Positions 1-5,595 of a stretch of 10,243 nucleotides of DNA are shown piece after piece. Below the pieces are notes generated by a model, which saw nothing but the letters and a program-made list of their open reading frames with translations, was not told where the DNA came from and made no database searches. The stretch is from Rhodospirillaceae bacterium (GTDB lineage: Bacteria; Pseudomonadota; Alphaproteobacteria; UBA9219). The stretch covers positions 1 through 10,243 of the forward strand of contig DNGD01000144.1 in assembly GCA_003486725.1 (NCBI GenBank), written 5' to 3'. A program made the translations under genes and the position numbers. Position 1 is the first letter of the stretch; each line of letters begins with the position of its first letter.

Positions 1-806
1 TTTTTCTCGCGCCCTTCGACGGTCGCAATCACGCCGCCCTCGCCCAAGACTTTTTGCAACGTCTTGCGGATCGTCTCGGCCAGCGAGCCGCCCTCTTCCC
101 GCAGATACGTCAAACGCGCAACGATACTATCGCGCGCGTCTGGGTTAATCTCGGCAAAGGCGAGGTCTTGAAGCTCGTCTTGCATCTTCTCGATGCCGAT
201 GCGCTCGGCCAGCGGCGCATAGATATCCAGCGTTTCGCGCGCGATGCGCTGGCGCTTTTCCGGATCTTTCTTGAATTGCAGCGTTCGCATATTATGCAAA
301 CGATCCGCCAGCTTGACCAGCAGCACACGGATATCCTCGGACATCGCGAGAATAAGCTTGCGGAAATTCTCGGCCTGTTTGGCCTGATCGCTTTGCTGTT
401 CGATGCGCGAGAGTTTCGTCACGCCGTCCACGAGGCGCGCGACGTCGCGGCCAAATTGCTTTTCGATATCCGCCAGCGTCACCAGCGTATCTTCGACCGT
501 ATCATGAAGGAGCGCCGTCGCGATTGTCGTGGCATCCATCTTCATGTCGGTCAGAATACCGGCAACCTGCAACGGATGGGAAAAATACGGATCACCCGAC
601 GCACGGGTTTGCGAGCCATGCGCCTGCATCGAAAAAACATAGGCGCGATTCAATAAATCTTCATCGGCTTCAGGGTCATAGGCGCGCACGCGCTCCACCA
701 GTTCATATTGGCGGAGCAATTGTGCAGGTTTTTGTTTTGGCTCTTCGCCGCCTTGCGGCGGCATGTCGGACGGCGCAGGTGGCGCGATGACATCATCTGG
801 ACACAT
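1..806 (-). CDS. rsh: Bifunctional (p)ppGpp synthetase/hydrolase (RelA/SpoT homologue), N-terminal part, truncated by window edge
   Basis: Rsh enzymes make and degrade the stringent-response alarmone (p)ppGpp in the cytoplasm. I translated 268 codons from the ATG at 806 to the window edge. The hydrolase HD domain is complete in its key parts: FSHPLQVA (about residues 75-82), HDTVEDT (101-107) and KLADRLHNMRTL (165-176) supply the metal-binding and catalytic residues, so hydrolase activity is expected. The sequence stops at VEGREK, which normally lies at the entrance to the synthetase domain, so synthetase activity cannot be judged. The ATG is supported by an in-frame TGA just upstream and an AAGGG Shine-Dalgarno motif seven bases before it. 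About 30 Pro/Gln/Glu-rich residues precede the QYELVERVRAYDP block with which alphaproteobacterial relatives usually begin. The gene lies 93 bases downstream of rpoZ in the same direction and is probably co-transcribed. The family call is very secure. Confidence 0.96.
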   Translation of the reverse strand, partial: MCPDDVIAPPAPSDMPPQGGEEPKQKPAQLLRQYELVERVRAYDPEADEDLLNRAYVFSMQAHGSQTRASGDPYFSHPLQVAGILTDMKMDATTIATALLHDTVEDTLVTLADIEKQFGRDVARLVDGVTKLSRIEQQSDQAKQAENFRKLILAMSEDIRVLLVKLADRLHNMRTLQFKKDPEKRQRIARETLDIYAPLAERIGIEKMQDELQDLAFAEINPDARDSIVARLTYLREEGGSLAETIRKTLQKVLGEGGVIATVEGREK

Positions 807-842
807 GGCTGTGCCCTTTCATAAGTAACTTCACAGGAAACG

Positions 843-891
843 GGGAAAAGAGCATCGTGATAACAAAACCGGCCATCGTCTGCTCTTTCCC
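843..891. promoter_or_regulatory. Imperfect stem-loop between rpoZ and rsh
   Basis: GGGAAAAGAGCA (843-854) is complementary to TGCTCTTTCCC (881-891). Together they form 11 base pairs with one bulged A and a 26-base loop. The hairpin fills most of the gap between the rpoZ stop and the rsh start. No uridine run follows it on the rsh-coding strand, so it is not a classical intrinsic terminator. It could be an mRNA processing or stability element, or a weak attenuator that lowers rsh expression relative to rpoZ. The pairing is seen in the sequence; the function is inferred. GATAACAA also occurs twice here (859-866 and 892-899). Confidence 0.5.
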
Positions 892-899
892 GATAACAA

Positions 900-1325
900 T
901 TAATCCTTCACATCCACATCTTCAAATACGCCCATGCCGGCCATATCGGCGTCGCCGTCAACGGCCTCGCCCTCTTCTTCATCAAGATCGGCGTCCATGT
1001 CGAGATCATCGTCTTCGTCTGCGCCGATATCAGCGCCGATCCAGCTTTGCGTTTCGCTGTTCATCAGCTCAACCACTTCTTCTTCGGGACGATCCGGCTC
1101 AATGCGTTTTTGCAAGCCCTTGATCAACGACTCCCGCAGGCTTTCGAGATCAAGCTTTTCTTCCGCGACTTCGCGCAAAGCAACGACGGGATTTTTATCG
1201 CGATCGCGTTCAACGTGAAGCTCGGCGCCAGACGACAGCGCGCGCGCACGATGCGATGCCAACATCACCAGATCAAAGCGGTTGGGAACCAAGAGAACAC
1301 AATCTTCAACTGTTACGCGAGCCAT
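900..1325 (-). CDS. rpoZ: DNA-directed RNA polymerase subunit omega
   Basis: Omega binds the C-terminal tail of the beta' subunit, helps polymerase assembly and contributes to (p)ppGpp sensing in proteobacteria. The 141-residue product begins [10 protein letters not shown] and continues with [17 protein letters not shown] and the [12 protein letters not shown] block, the diagnostic omega core (about residues 1-75). I chose the ATG at 1325 over the in-frame TTG two codons upstream, because AAGGA lies seven bases before the ATG and relatives begin at MARVTVEDC. After residue 98 comes a tail of about 43 residues, roughly half Asp/Glu, that is not part of the core fold. rsh follows on the same strand, the common proteobacterial rpoZ–spoT/rsh arrangement, which links polymerase composition and alarmone metabolism in one transcript. 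A promoter candidate lies about 110 bases upstream. Confidence 0.96.
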   Translation of the reverse strand: MARVTVEDCVLLVPNRFDLVMLASHRARALSSGAELHVERDRDKNPVVALREVAEEKLDLESLRESLIKGLQKRIEPDRPEEEVVELMNSETQSWIGADIGADEDDDLDMDADLDEEEGEAVDGDADMAGMGVFEDVDVKD

Positions 1326-1437
1326 GGGCAATTCCTTTGAAAGTACAAATAAACGTCACAGATACGCCAGCCCGCGGAACGCTGAAGAAAGAGCCTTCAT
1401 GGGGCAGCACAGCCTGTGTTTTTAGACGCGAAGGGGT

Positions 1438-1467
1438 ATAATAGACGTGCATTATCCTTAATGTAAA
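1438..1467 (-). promoter_or_regulatory. Candidate sigma-70-type promoter for rpoZ (and rsh)
   Basis: On the minus strand TTTACA (1467-1462) and TATTAT (1443-1438) are separated by 18 bases, each matching the -35/-10 consensus at five of six positions. Transcription would start near 1431, giving a leader of about 105 bases before rpoZ. The plus strand of the -10 area also reads TATAAT (1437-1442) but has no good -35 partner. Hexamers of this quality occur by chance in AT-rich DNA, so this is a moderate call. Confidence 0.4.
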
Positions 1468-1585
1468 GCGTTACGAAGCTGAAACAACAAAAACATTAAA
1501 AAAAGTTTTCGCAGGCATATTGCGCAACGATTTCTTTTCGCGTAATGAGGGAAAAGGAACTGGTTGTTTCAAGGCTTAGCGTTTA
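1464..1585. repeat. Nested imperfect inverted repeats, possible structured RNA
   Basis: TGAAACAAC (1480-1488) and GTTGTTTCA (1563-1571) are perfect 9-base complements. Outside them AAGC (1476-1479) pairs with GCTT (1574-1577) and TAAA (1464-1467) with TTTA (1582-1585). Inside, AGTT/AACT and an imperfect CATATTGCG/CGCGTAATG pairing continue the same axis. The result is a long, bulged rod of about 120 bases. It resembles no RNA family I can name. The tract is AT-rich, so chance pairing is a serious alternative, and the strand is undetermined. Confidence 0.2.
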
Positions 1586-1599
1586 CCTAATTTAGGTAA
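1583..1599. promoter_or_regulatory. 17-base perfect palindrome, operator-like
   Basis: TTACCTAA-T-TTAGGTAA has two 8-base arms around a single central T, the typical geometry of a dimeric repressor or activator site. It lies about 60-80 bases upstream of the predicted start of NYN-gene transcription and about 120 bases upstream of the rpoZ promoter candidate. The identity of any binding protein cannot be read from the sequence. Confidence 0.45.
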
Positions 1600-1625
1600 T
1601 TTTCGCCGGTTGTTAACGGAAAAGA

Positions 1626-1654
1626 TAGGCACGGGTAACTTTTTTTGTTATAGT
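1626..1654 (+). promoter_or_regulatory. Candidate promoter of the NYN-domain gene
   Basis: TAGGCA (1626-1631, four of six matches to the -35 consensus) and TATAGT (1649-1654, five of six to the -10) are separated by exactly 17 bases. Transcription would start near 1661, leaving a short leader with the GGAAGG Shine-Dalgarno motif five bases before the ATG at 1687. The -10 box overlaps the second copy of a GTTAACGG direct repeat (1612-1619 and 1653-1660), which could serve as a regulator site. Confidence 0.4.
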
Positions 1655-1686
1655 TAACGGGATGTCTCATATCAAGGAAGGTCAGT

Positions 1687-2328
1687 ATGATTTTTTATAA
1701 AGAAGAACGTATGGCAATGTTTATTGACGGCGCCAACCTCTATGCCGCTTCACGCGGTTTGGGCTTCGACATCGACTACAAGCGTCTTTTGGAACTGTTC
1801 GCCGGCCGGGCTCGTCTCGTTCGCGCGTTCTATTATACCGCTCTGGTCGAAAACGAGGAATATTCCCCTATTCGCCCTCTGGTTGATTGGCTGGACTACA
1901 ATGGCTACGCCATGGTCACCAAGCCGACCAAGGAATTTACGGACGCTTTTGGCCGCCGTAAAATCAAGGGCAATATGGATATCGAACTCGCCATCGACGT
2001 CATGGAAATGTGCGACAATGTCGACCATATCATGATCTTCTCGGGCGACGGCGATTTCCGCCGTCTGGTCGAAGCCGTGCAACGTAAGGGCAAGCGCGTC
2101 AGCGTTGTTTCAACGATGCGCTCCTCTCCCCCGATGGTGGCCGACGAACTTCGTAATCAAGCCGACAACTTCATCGAGCTTCAGGATCTGATGCCGCACA
2201 TCGCGCGCGCGCGCGATCCGAATGCGCCTGCTTTGCAGACGACACCGGCACCGGCTCAGCCCTCGCTGGATGATATCGCAGACAGCATGGCGGAAACGCA
2301 CAGCGCCCTGAAACAGGACGTTGCCTGA
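1687..2328 (+). CDS. NYN-domain (LabA/DUF88-type) putative ribonuclease
   Basis: NYN domains are PIN-like folds that use clustered acidic residues and metal ions to cleave RNA; most bacterial members, this type included, lack a defined substrate. The 213-residue protein shows the family's ordered motifs: FIDGANLY (residues 12-19, acidic Asp14), GNMDIELAIDVMEM (96-109, Asp98 and Asp104) and FSGDGDFRRLVEA (118-130, Asp121 and Asp123), followed by GKRVSVVS. All expected acidic positions are present, so an active enzyme is plausible. Residues from about 175 onward form an Ala/Pro-rich, probably flexible tail outside the fold. No signal peptide or membrane segment is visible, so the protein should be cytoplasmic. 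The ATG at 1687 has a strong GGAAGG Shine-Dalgarno motif. The gene is transcribed alone, divergent from rpoZ, and ends at a bidirectional terminator. The family call is secure; the biological role is unknown. Confidence 0.92.
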   Translation: MIFYKEERMAMFIDGANLYAASRGLGFDIDYKRLLELFAGRARLVRAFYYTALVENEEYSPIRPLVDWLDYNGYAMVTKPTKEFTDAFGRRKIKGNMDIELAIDVMEMCDNVDHIMIFSGDGDFRRLVEAVQRKGKRVSVVSTMRSSPPMVADELRNQADNFIELQDLMPHIARARDPNAPALQTTPAPAQPSLDDIADSMAETHSALKQDVA

Positions 2329-2353
2329 CTGGAACCCGATAAGGTAGAATAAT

Positions 2354-2387
2354 AAAAAGGCGGTCTCCGTTACGGGCCGCCTTTTTT
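2354..2387. terminator. Bidirectional intrinsic terminator
   Basis: AAAAAGGCGG (2354-2363) pairs perfectly with CCGCCTTTTT (2377-2386) around a 13-base loop that can form an extra CCG/CGG pairing. A T-run follows on the plus strand and, because of the A-run on the left, on the minus strand too. It lies 25 bases after the NYN stop codon and about 90 bases beyond the stop of the converging small gene, so it can end transcripts from both sides. Confidence 0.88.
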
Positions 2388-2473
2388 ATTGCTTATTTTT
2401 TGAGGAGCTAGAGCCAAAACGGAAAAGGTAATATTTTTCCACCTAATCAGGTTTTTTCTTGAGGTTTGGCGGA

Positions 2474-2845
2474 TTAGTTCTTTAGCTGTCTTTTCGTCGC
2501 GCCAGCGAACCAGTGATCAAAAGGTTTGACGGGTTCCTTCGCACGTTCAGCCGCGGCGTCCTTCAAAAGGTCTTTACCAAGCTGGATGGTCGCAGCATAT
2601 TTGTCCCCGTCACAGCCCTCTAGGTGTTTAACAACCCTCTTAATGTCCCTTTCCAGCTCGACAACAAGACGCGAGGTGCAGCAGTCGGCAAGGACATTAC
2701 CAAGCAGCGTTTTGCCGGCAGCTCTGAAGGAGGAAATCTGCCCGATCAGTCCGCAGGCGCGCTCCTTGCCTTCGTCGGTATCATTGAGCGAGAGATCGAT
2801 AGACAAGCGAACTTTGAAAACAAAGTCATTTAAGGGCTTTAACAT
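2474..2845 (-). CDS. Hypothetical protein downstream of smpB
   Basis: I do not recognise this 123-residue product. I prefer the ATG at 2845 because AGGAA lies eight bases before it. A longer frame from a GTG at 2896 (17 more residues) has no well-spaced Shine-Dalgarno motif. The protein appears mostly helical and charged, with no signal peptide or membrane segment. It has four cysteines, two of them adjacent (ADCCTS), and a basic C-terminus (TKRQLKN). Its amino-acid composition is balanced, whereas the opposite-strand frame over the same bases is Ser/Arg-rich and looks like a shadow. It begins 92 bases after the smpB stop, on the same strand. A weak TTTACA-17-TTTACT promoter may lie in that gap, or it may be read through from smpB. 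It could be a lineage-specific gene, and I am only moderately sure it is expressed. Confidence 0.5.
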   Translation of the reverse strand: MLKPLNDFVFKVRLSIDLSLNDTDEGKERACGLIGQISSFRAAGKTLLGNVLADCCTSRLVVELERDIKRVVKHLEGCDGDKYAATIQLGKDLLKDAAAERAKEPVKPFDHWFAGATKRQLKN

Positions 2846-2937
2846 CTGTGTAATTCCTGAAAGGCGGCATGTTGAGGACGCAGTAAAGAACGCCACCCGT
2901 CCGATGTAAAGGGTGACTTATAGTTAATTAGTTTCAG

Positions 2938-3429
2938 CTACCTATTCCGCTCACGCATCACGCGGGCTTTGTCGCGTTTCCAATCGCGATCCTTGATCGC
3001 CTGACGCTTGTCGGCCTGCTGCTTACCCTTGGCGAGGCCCAGCTCCACCTTGGCAATACCGCGTTTGTTGAAATAAATCCCCAGCGGCACGATGGTCATG
3101 CCTTCGCGTTTGACCGCGCCCAAAAGCTTGTCTTTCTCGCGTTTATGAAGTAACAGCGCGCGCGGCCTGTGCGTTTCATGCTGGAGATGTGCCCCTGCCT
3201 GCTGATATTCCGGTATGTAGGCGTTAATCAGGTAAAGACCGCCATCCTTACCGCTGGCAAAGGATTCCTGAATGCTCGCCTGCCCAAGGCGCAGAACTTT
3301 CACCTCGGTCCCAAACAGGATAAGGCCAGCCTCTACCGTATCCGTGATGAAATAATCATGACGGGCGCGGCGGTTCATCGCAACGTAGCGTTGCGCTTTC
3401 AGACGATCAGAGGCGTTTTTATCGGACAT
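2938..3429 (-). CDS. smpB: SsrA (tmRNA)-binding protein SmpB
   Basis: SmpB binds the tRNA-like end of tmRNA and brings it to ribosomes stalled on broken mRNA, where trans-translation tags the peptide and frees the ribosome. The 163-residue product contains the family's signature stretches in order: [20 protein letters not shown] (about residues 19-38), [18 protein letters not shown] (40-57), the [10 protein letters not shown] strand, and the [15 protein letters not shown] block. The C-terminal [20 protein letters not shown] forms the basic tail that enters the mRNA channel. Length and order are normal, and nothing is missing. tmRNA itself is not in the window. The gene is divergent from slt, and only 65 bases separate the two start codons. 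No close Shine-Dalgarno motif precedes the ATG, and a promoter candidate places the transcript start about at the ATG itself, suggesting a leaderless message. Confidence 0.97.
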   Translation of the reverse strand: MSDKNASDRLKAQRYVAMNRRARHDYFITDTVEAGLILFGTEVKVLRLGQASIQESFASGKDGGLYLINAYIPEYQQAGAHLQHETHRPRALLLHKREKDKLLGAVKREGMTIVPLGIYFNKRGIAKVELGLAKGKQQADKRQAIKDRDWKRDKARVMRERNR

Positions 3430-3435
3430 AAAAAA

Positions 3436-3487
3436 CCAATACCCTGCCCGCGCAAGGCTTGCAATGGGCTGCGTAAGATTGTTTAGT
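3436..3487. promoter_or_regulatory. Divergent overlapping promoter pair for smpB and slt with a shared -35 box
   Basis: TTGCAA (3459-3464) is its own reverse complement and can act as a -35 box in both directions. On the plus strand TTTAGT (3482-3487) follows after exactly 17 bases. On the minus strand TATTGG (3441-3436) also follows after exactly 17. The predicted starts (about 3494 and 3429) fall on, or within a base of, the ATG codons of slt (3495) and smpB (3429), and neither gene has a close Shine-Dalgarno motif. A small inverted repeat, GCAAG-G-CTTGC (3452-3462), overlaps the shared box and could be an operator. The -10 matches are weak (four and three of six). Confidence 0.35.
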
Positions 3488-3494
3488 CGTTTTT

Positions 3495-5444
3495 ATGATT
3501 CTCTTCCGCCCCCTCCTCCTCGTCTTTACCCTCATCCTTCTCGTCCCTTCCGCCGCCGAGGCCAGAAAGGTCGAGCCACAGCCGGTGACCTATCGCGCGG
3601 CTTTTGCGGCGCTGGAAGAAGGCAAGACAGACAAAGCCCGCCAGATGATTGCGCGCGGCAATGACGTTATCCTTAACAAAGTCCTGCGCGGCCTGCTTAT
3701 GGCGCAGCCCGCCAATGATTACAGTTTTGACGATCTGGCCATCTTTGTGACCGACAACCCCGACTGGCCCGGATTGAAGGGGATCATGATGATCCTTGAG
3801 CAGAAAATCCCCGATGGCGCGTCTGATCGCCAGTTGGTGAACTGGTTTAATGCGCACCCGCCCCTGACGCCGTCCGGTTTTTACCGCTATATCGATTCGC
3901 TGCAAGCCCTTGGCCAGACGCAAAAAGCGCAAGATATGATCAAGGCGCGCTGGATCGAGCGCGATTTCAACAATGGCGACGAAAGCGTTTATCACGAGCG
4001 TTTTTCCCCCGTTTTAACGCAAAGCGACCATCGGGCGCGGCTTGATCGCCTGCTGTGGGACAACAACATCACCGCCGCGCGCGCCATGTATCCGCTGGTC
4101 GGCGGGGATTATAAGGCATTGGCGGAGGCCCGCATCGCGCTGGCCAACCAGACCAACAGCGCCGAGTCTCTCCTTGATCTCGTCCCCTCGTCTCTTCGTC
4201 GGGATTCCGGCTTGCTATGCGAGCGCCTGCGCTGGCGGCGCAAAAACGACAATAACGAAGGCGCGTTTGAAATCCTGAACGATGCGCCGGACAACCTTGT
4301 CCGCGCGGACATCTGGTGGGATGAGCGCAACATCATGATCCGCCGCCTGATGGAAAAGAAGGATTACAAATCGGCCTATCGCTTGGCAGCCAATAACGGT
4401 CTGTCCACCGGCTTTGATTTTGTGCAGGCCGAGTTTCTGGCGGGATGGCTCGCCTTGCGCTTCCTGAACCGCACGGATTACGCGCACAAGCACTTCACCA
4501 ATCTTTTAAAGGATGCCAACACGCCGATTTCCCGCGCGCGCGGTTATTACTGGCTGGGGCGCACCTATGAACGGGCAGGACAAGCGCAAGACGCAAAATT
4601 GTCTTTTGAAACGGCGGCGAGCCTGAGCACCACTTATTACGGGCAATTGGCTATTGCAAAACTTTATGCGCAGCCGACCATTCATGCGGCGAGCGAACCG
4701 GCCATCCCCAACAACATCCGGACAAGCTTTTTCAATCGCGATGTCGTGCGCGCCACCGAACGCCTTCACAAAATCGGCGAGAATGAACGCGCCCGCATTT
4801 TCTTTAAAGCTGTCACGGACAGCGGCACGCAGCGCGTCGATTTTGCGCTGGCGCTTGAGCTCGCCTATCAACTACAACGCCCCGACTGGGCGGTGACGGC
4901 TGCCAAGGCCGCGAACCAAAAAAACTTTATTATCACCGGCGCGGCTTATCCTGTGCTGGCGTTAAACATTCCCAATCCCCCCGAACTGGCACTAACCCAC
5001 GCGCTGATCCGGCAGGAAAGCCAGTTCAAGGCCGATGCGGGCAGCCCCGTGGGAGCGCGCGGTTTGATGCAATTGATGCCTGGCACTGCCAAAGACACTG
5101 CCAAGAAACTTGGCATGAGCTATAGCCCCACGCGCCTAACCGACCCCGATTACAACGTGAAGCTTGGCACCTATTTCATTCAGAAGCAGATCGATAATTT
5201 TGATGGCTCCTATGTTCTGGCGCTGGCGGGGTATAATGCGGGGCCGCGCCGCGCGCGGGAATGGGTGGATATGTTCGGCGATCCACGCACGGCGGACATT
5301 GACCCTATTGACTGGATCGAGCTGATCCCCATCTATGAAACGCGCAATTACATCCAGCGGATCATGGAAAACCTTCAATTCTACCGCGCCCGCCTTAACC
5401 GCGGCCAAGCCCCGCTAAGAATCGTCGAAGATTTGAAGAGGTAA
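3495..5444 (+). CDS. slt: Soluble lytic murein transglycosylase
   Basis: This enzyme cleaves the MurNAc-GlcNAc bond of peptidoglycan in the periplasm, leaving 1,6-anhydro-MurNAc ends, and takes part in wall turnover and recycling. The 649-residue protein starts with a hydrophobic signal peptide (residues 1-23) with a good cleavage site after AEA. A long helical-repeat region (about 25-470) follows, corresponding to the ring-shaped superhelical U/L domains of Slt70, with TPR-like features such as YWLGRTYERAGQAQDAKLSFETA, quoted here only in outline (about residues 350-372). The catalytic SLT domain (about 490-635) shows IRQES with the catalytic Glu508, GLMQLMPGTA (523-532), AGYNAGP (578-584) and the closing IPIYETRNYIQRIMENL. 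Every key residue is present and the length is normal. The gene lacks a Shine-Dalgarno motif and may be leaderless. In many alphaproteobacteria slt lies beside dapA and smpB; here it is directly divergent from smpB with no dapA between them. Confidence 0.95.
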   Translation: MILFRPLLLVFTLILLVPSAAEARKVEPQPVTYRAAFAALEEGKTDKARQMIARGNDVILNKVLRGLLMAQPANDYSFDDLAIFVTDNPDWPGLKGIMMILEQKIPDGASDRQLVNWFNAHPPLTPSGFYRYIDSLQALGQTQKAQDMIKARWIERDFNNGDESVYHERFSPVLTQSDHRARLDRLLWDNNITAARAMYPLVGGDYKALAEARIALANQTNSAESLLDLVPSSLRRDSGLLCERLRWRRKNDNNEGAFEILNDAPDNLVRADIWWDERNIMIRRLMEKKDYKSAYRLAANNGLSTGFDFVQAEFLAGWLALRFLNRTDYAHKHFTNLLKDANTPISRARGYYWLGRTYERAGQAQDAKLSFETAASLSTTYYGQLAIAKLYAQPTIHAASEPAIPNNIRTSFFNRDVVRATERLHKIGENERARIFFKAVTDSGTQRVDFALALELAYQLQRPDWAVTAAKAANQKNFIITGAAYPVLALNIPNPPELALTHALIRQESQFKADAGSPVGARGLMQLMPGTAKDTAKKLGMSYSPTRLTDPDYNVKLGTYFIQKQIDNFDGSYVLALAGYNAGPRRAREWVDMFGDPRTADIDPIDWIELIPIYETRNYIQRIMENLQFYRARLNRGQAPLRIVEDLKR

Positions 5445-5595
5445 TTAAACCGCACAATGCGTTGGGTGGCGCAAAGCCTTAGTTCTTGCGGCGCATAAGG
5501 TGTAAATTGGTAAGGGAATTTATAAAAAATGCACTTTTTCTCCACTTTCTTCAAAAAATGGCGTATTTTACCTAGCTCTCCAAAGAGAATGTCCT
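5445..5595. other. AT-rich intergenic region upstream of the acyltransferase–glycosidase gene
   Basis: This 151-base gap holds no gene. TATAAA (5521-5526) could be a -10 box but lacks a convincing -35 partner at the usual distance. CCTTA (5477-5481) and TAAGG (5496-5500) could form a short stem after slt, without a T-run, so no clear terminator for slt is seen. The next gene's start is preceded by an AAAGAGAA purine stretch a few bases upstream. Base composition drops abruptly towards AT from about 5510. Confidence 0.4.

Larger units (their letters stand above)
1326..1686. other. Intergenic region between divergent rpoZ and NYN gene
   Basis: This 361-base stretch has no convincing coding sequence. 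It is visibly more AT-rich than the flanking genes. From left to right it holds the rpoZ leader and promoter candidate, an AT-rich tract with a nested set of inverted repeats (1464-1585), a perfect 17-base palindrome (1583-1599), two copies of GTTAACGG (1612-1619 and 1653-1660), and a promoter candidate and Shine-Dalgarno for the NYN gene. The small reading frame at 1256-1441 overlaps rpoZ and has no family resemblance. Confidence 0.7.

Noticed and set aside
54..656. Plus-strand 200-codon open frame
   Set aside because: It lies antisense to rsh, whose HD-domain motifs are unmistakable on the other strand, and its translation resembles no family.
1437..1442. TATAAT on the plus strand as a strong promoter for the NYN gene
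   Set aside because: It has no acceptable -35 partner at 16-18 bases and lies about 245 bases from the gene, and a better-spaced pair exists at 1626-1654. It is kept only as part of the speculative RNA finding.
2202..2215. Seven CG dinucleotides in a row inside the NYN gene
   Set aside because: They encode an ordinary Ala-Arg repeat (IARARD) in a flexible region and are expected in GC-rich coding DNA; there is no sign of a regulatory role.
2421..2452. GGAAAA/TTTTCC and ACCT/AGGT pairings after the bidirectional terminator
   Set aside because: The arms are only four to six mostly A/T-rich pairs, and the strong terminator at 2354-2387 already explains transcript ends here.
2526..2909. Plus-strand 127-codon frame opposite the small gene after smpB
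   Set aside because: It is Ser/Arg-rich, has no good ribosome-binding site and lies antisense to a better-balanced frame that does have one.
5477..5500. CCTTA/TAAGG stem after slt as a terminator
   Set aside because: Five pairs with a 14-base loop and no T-run are too weak to call.
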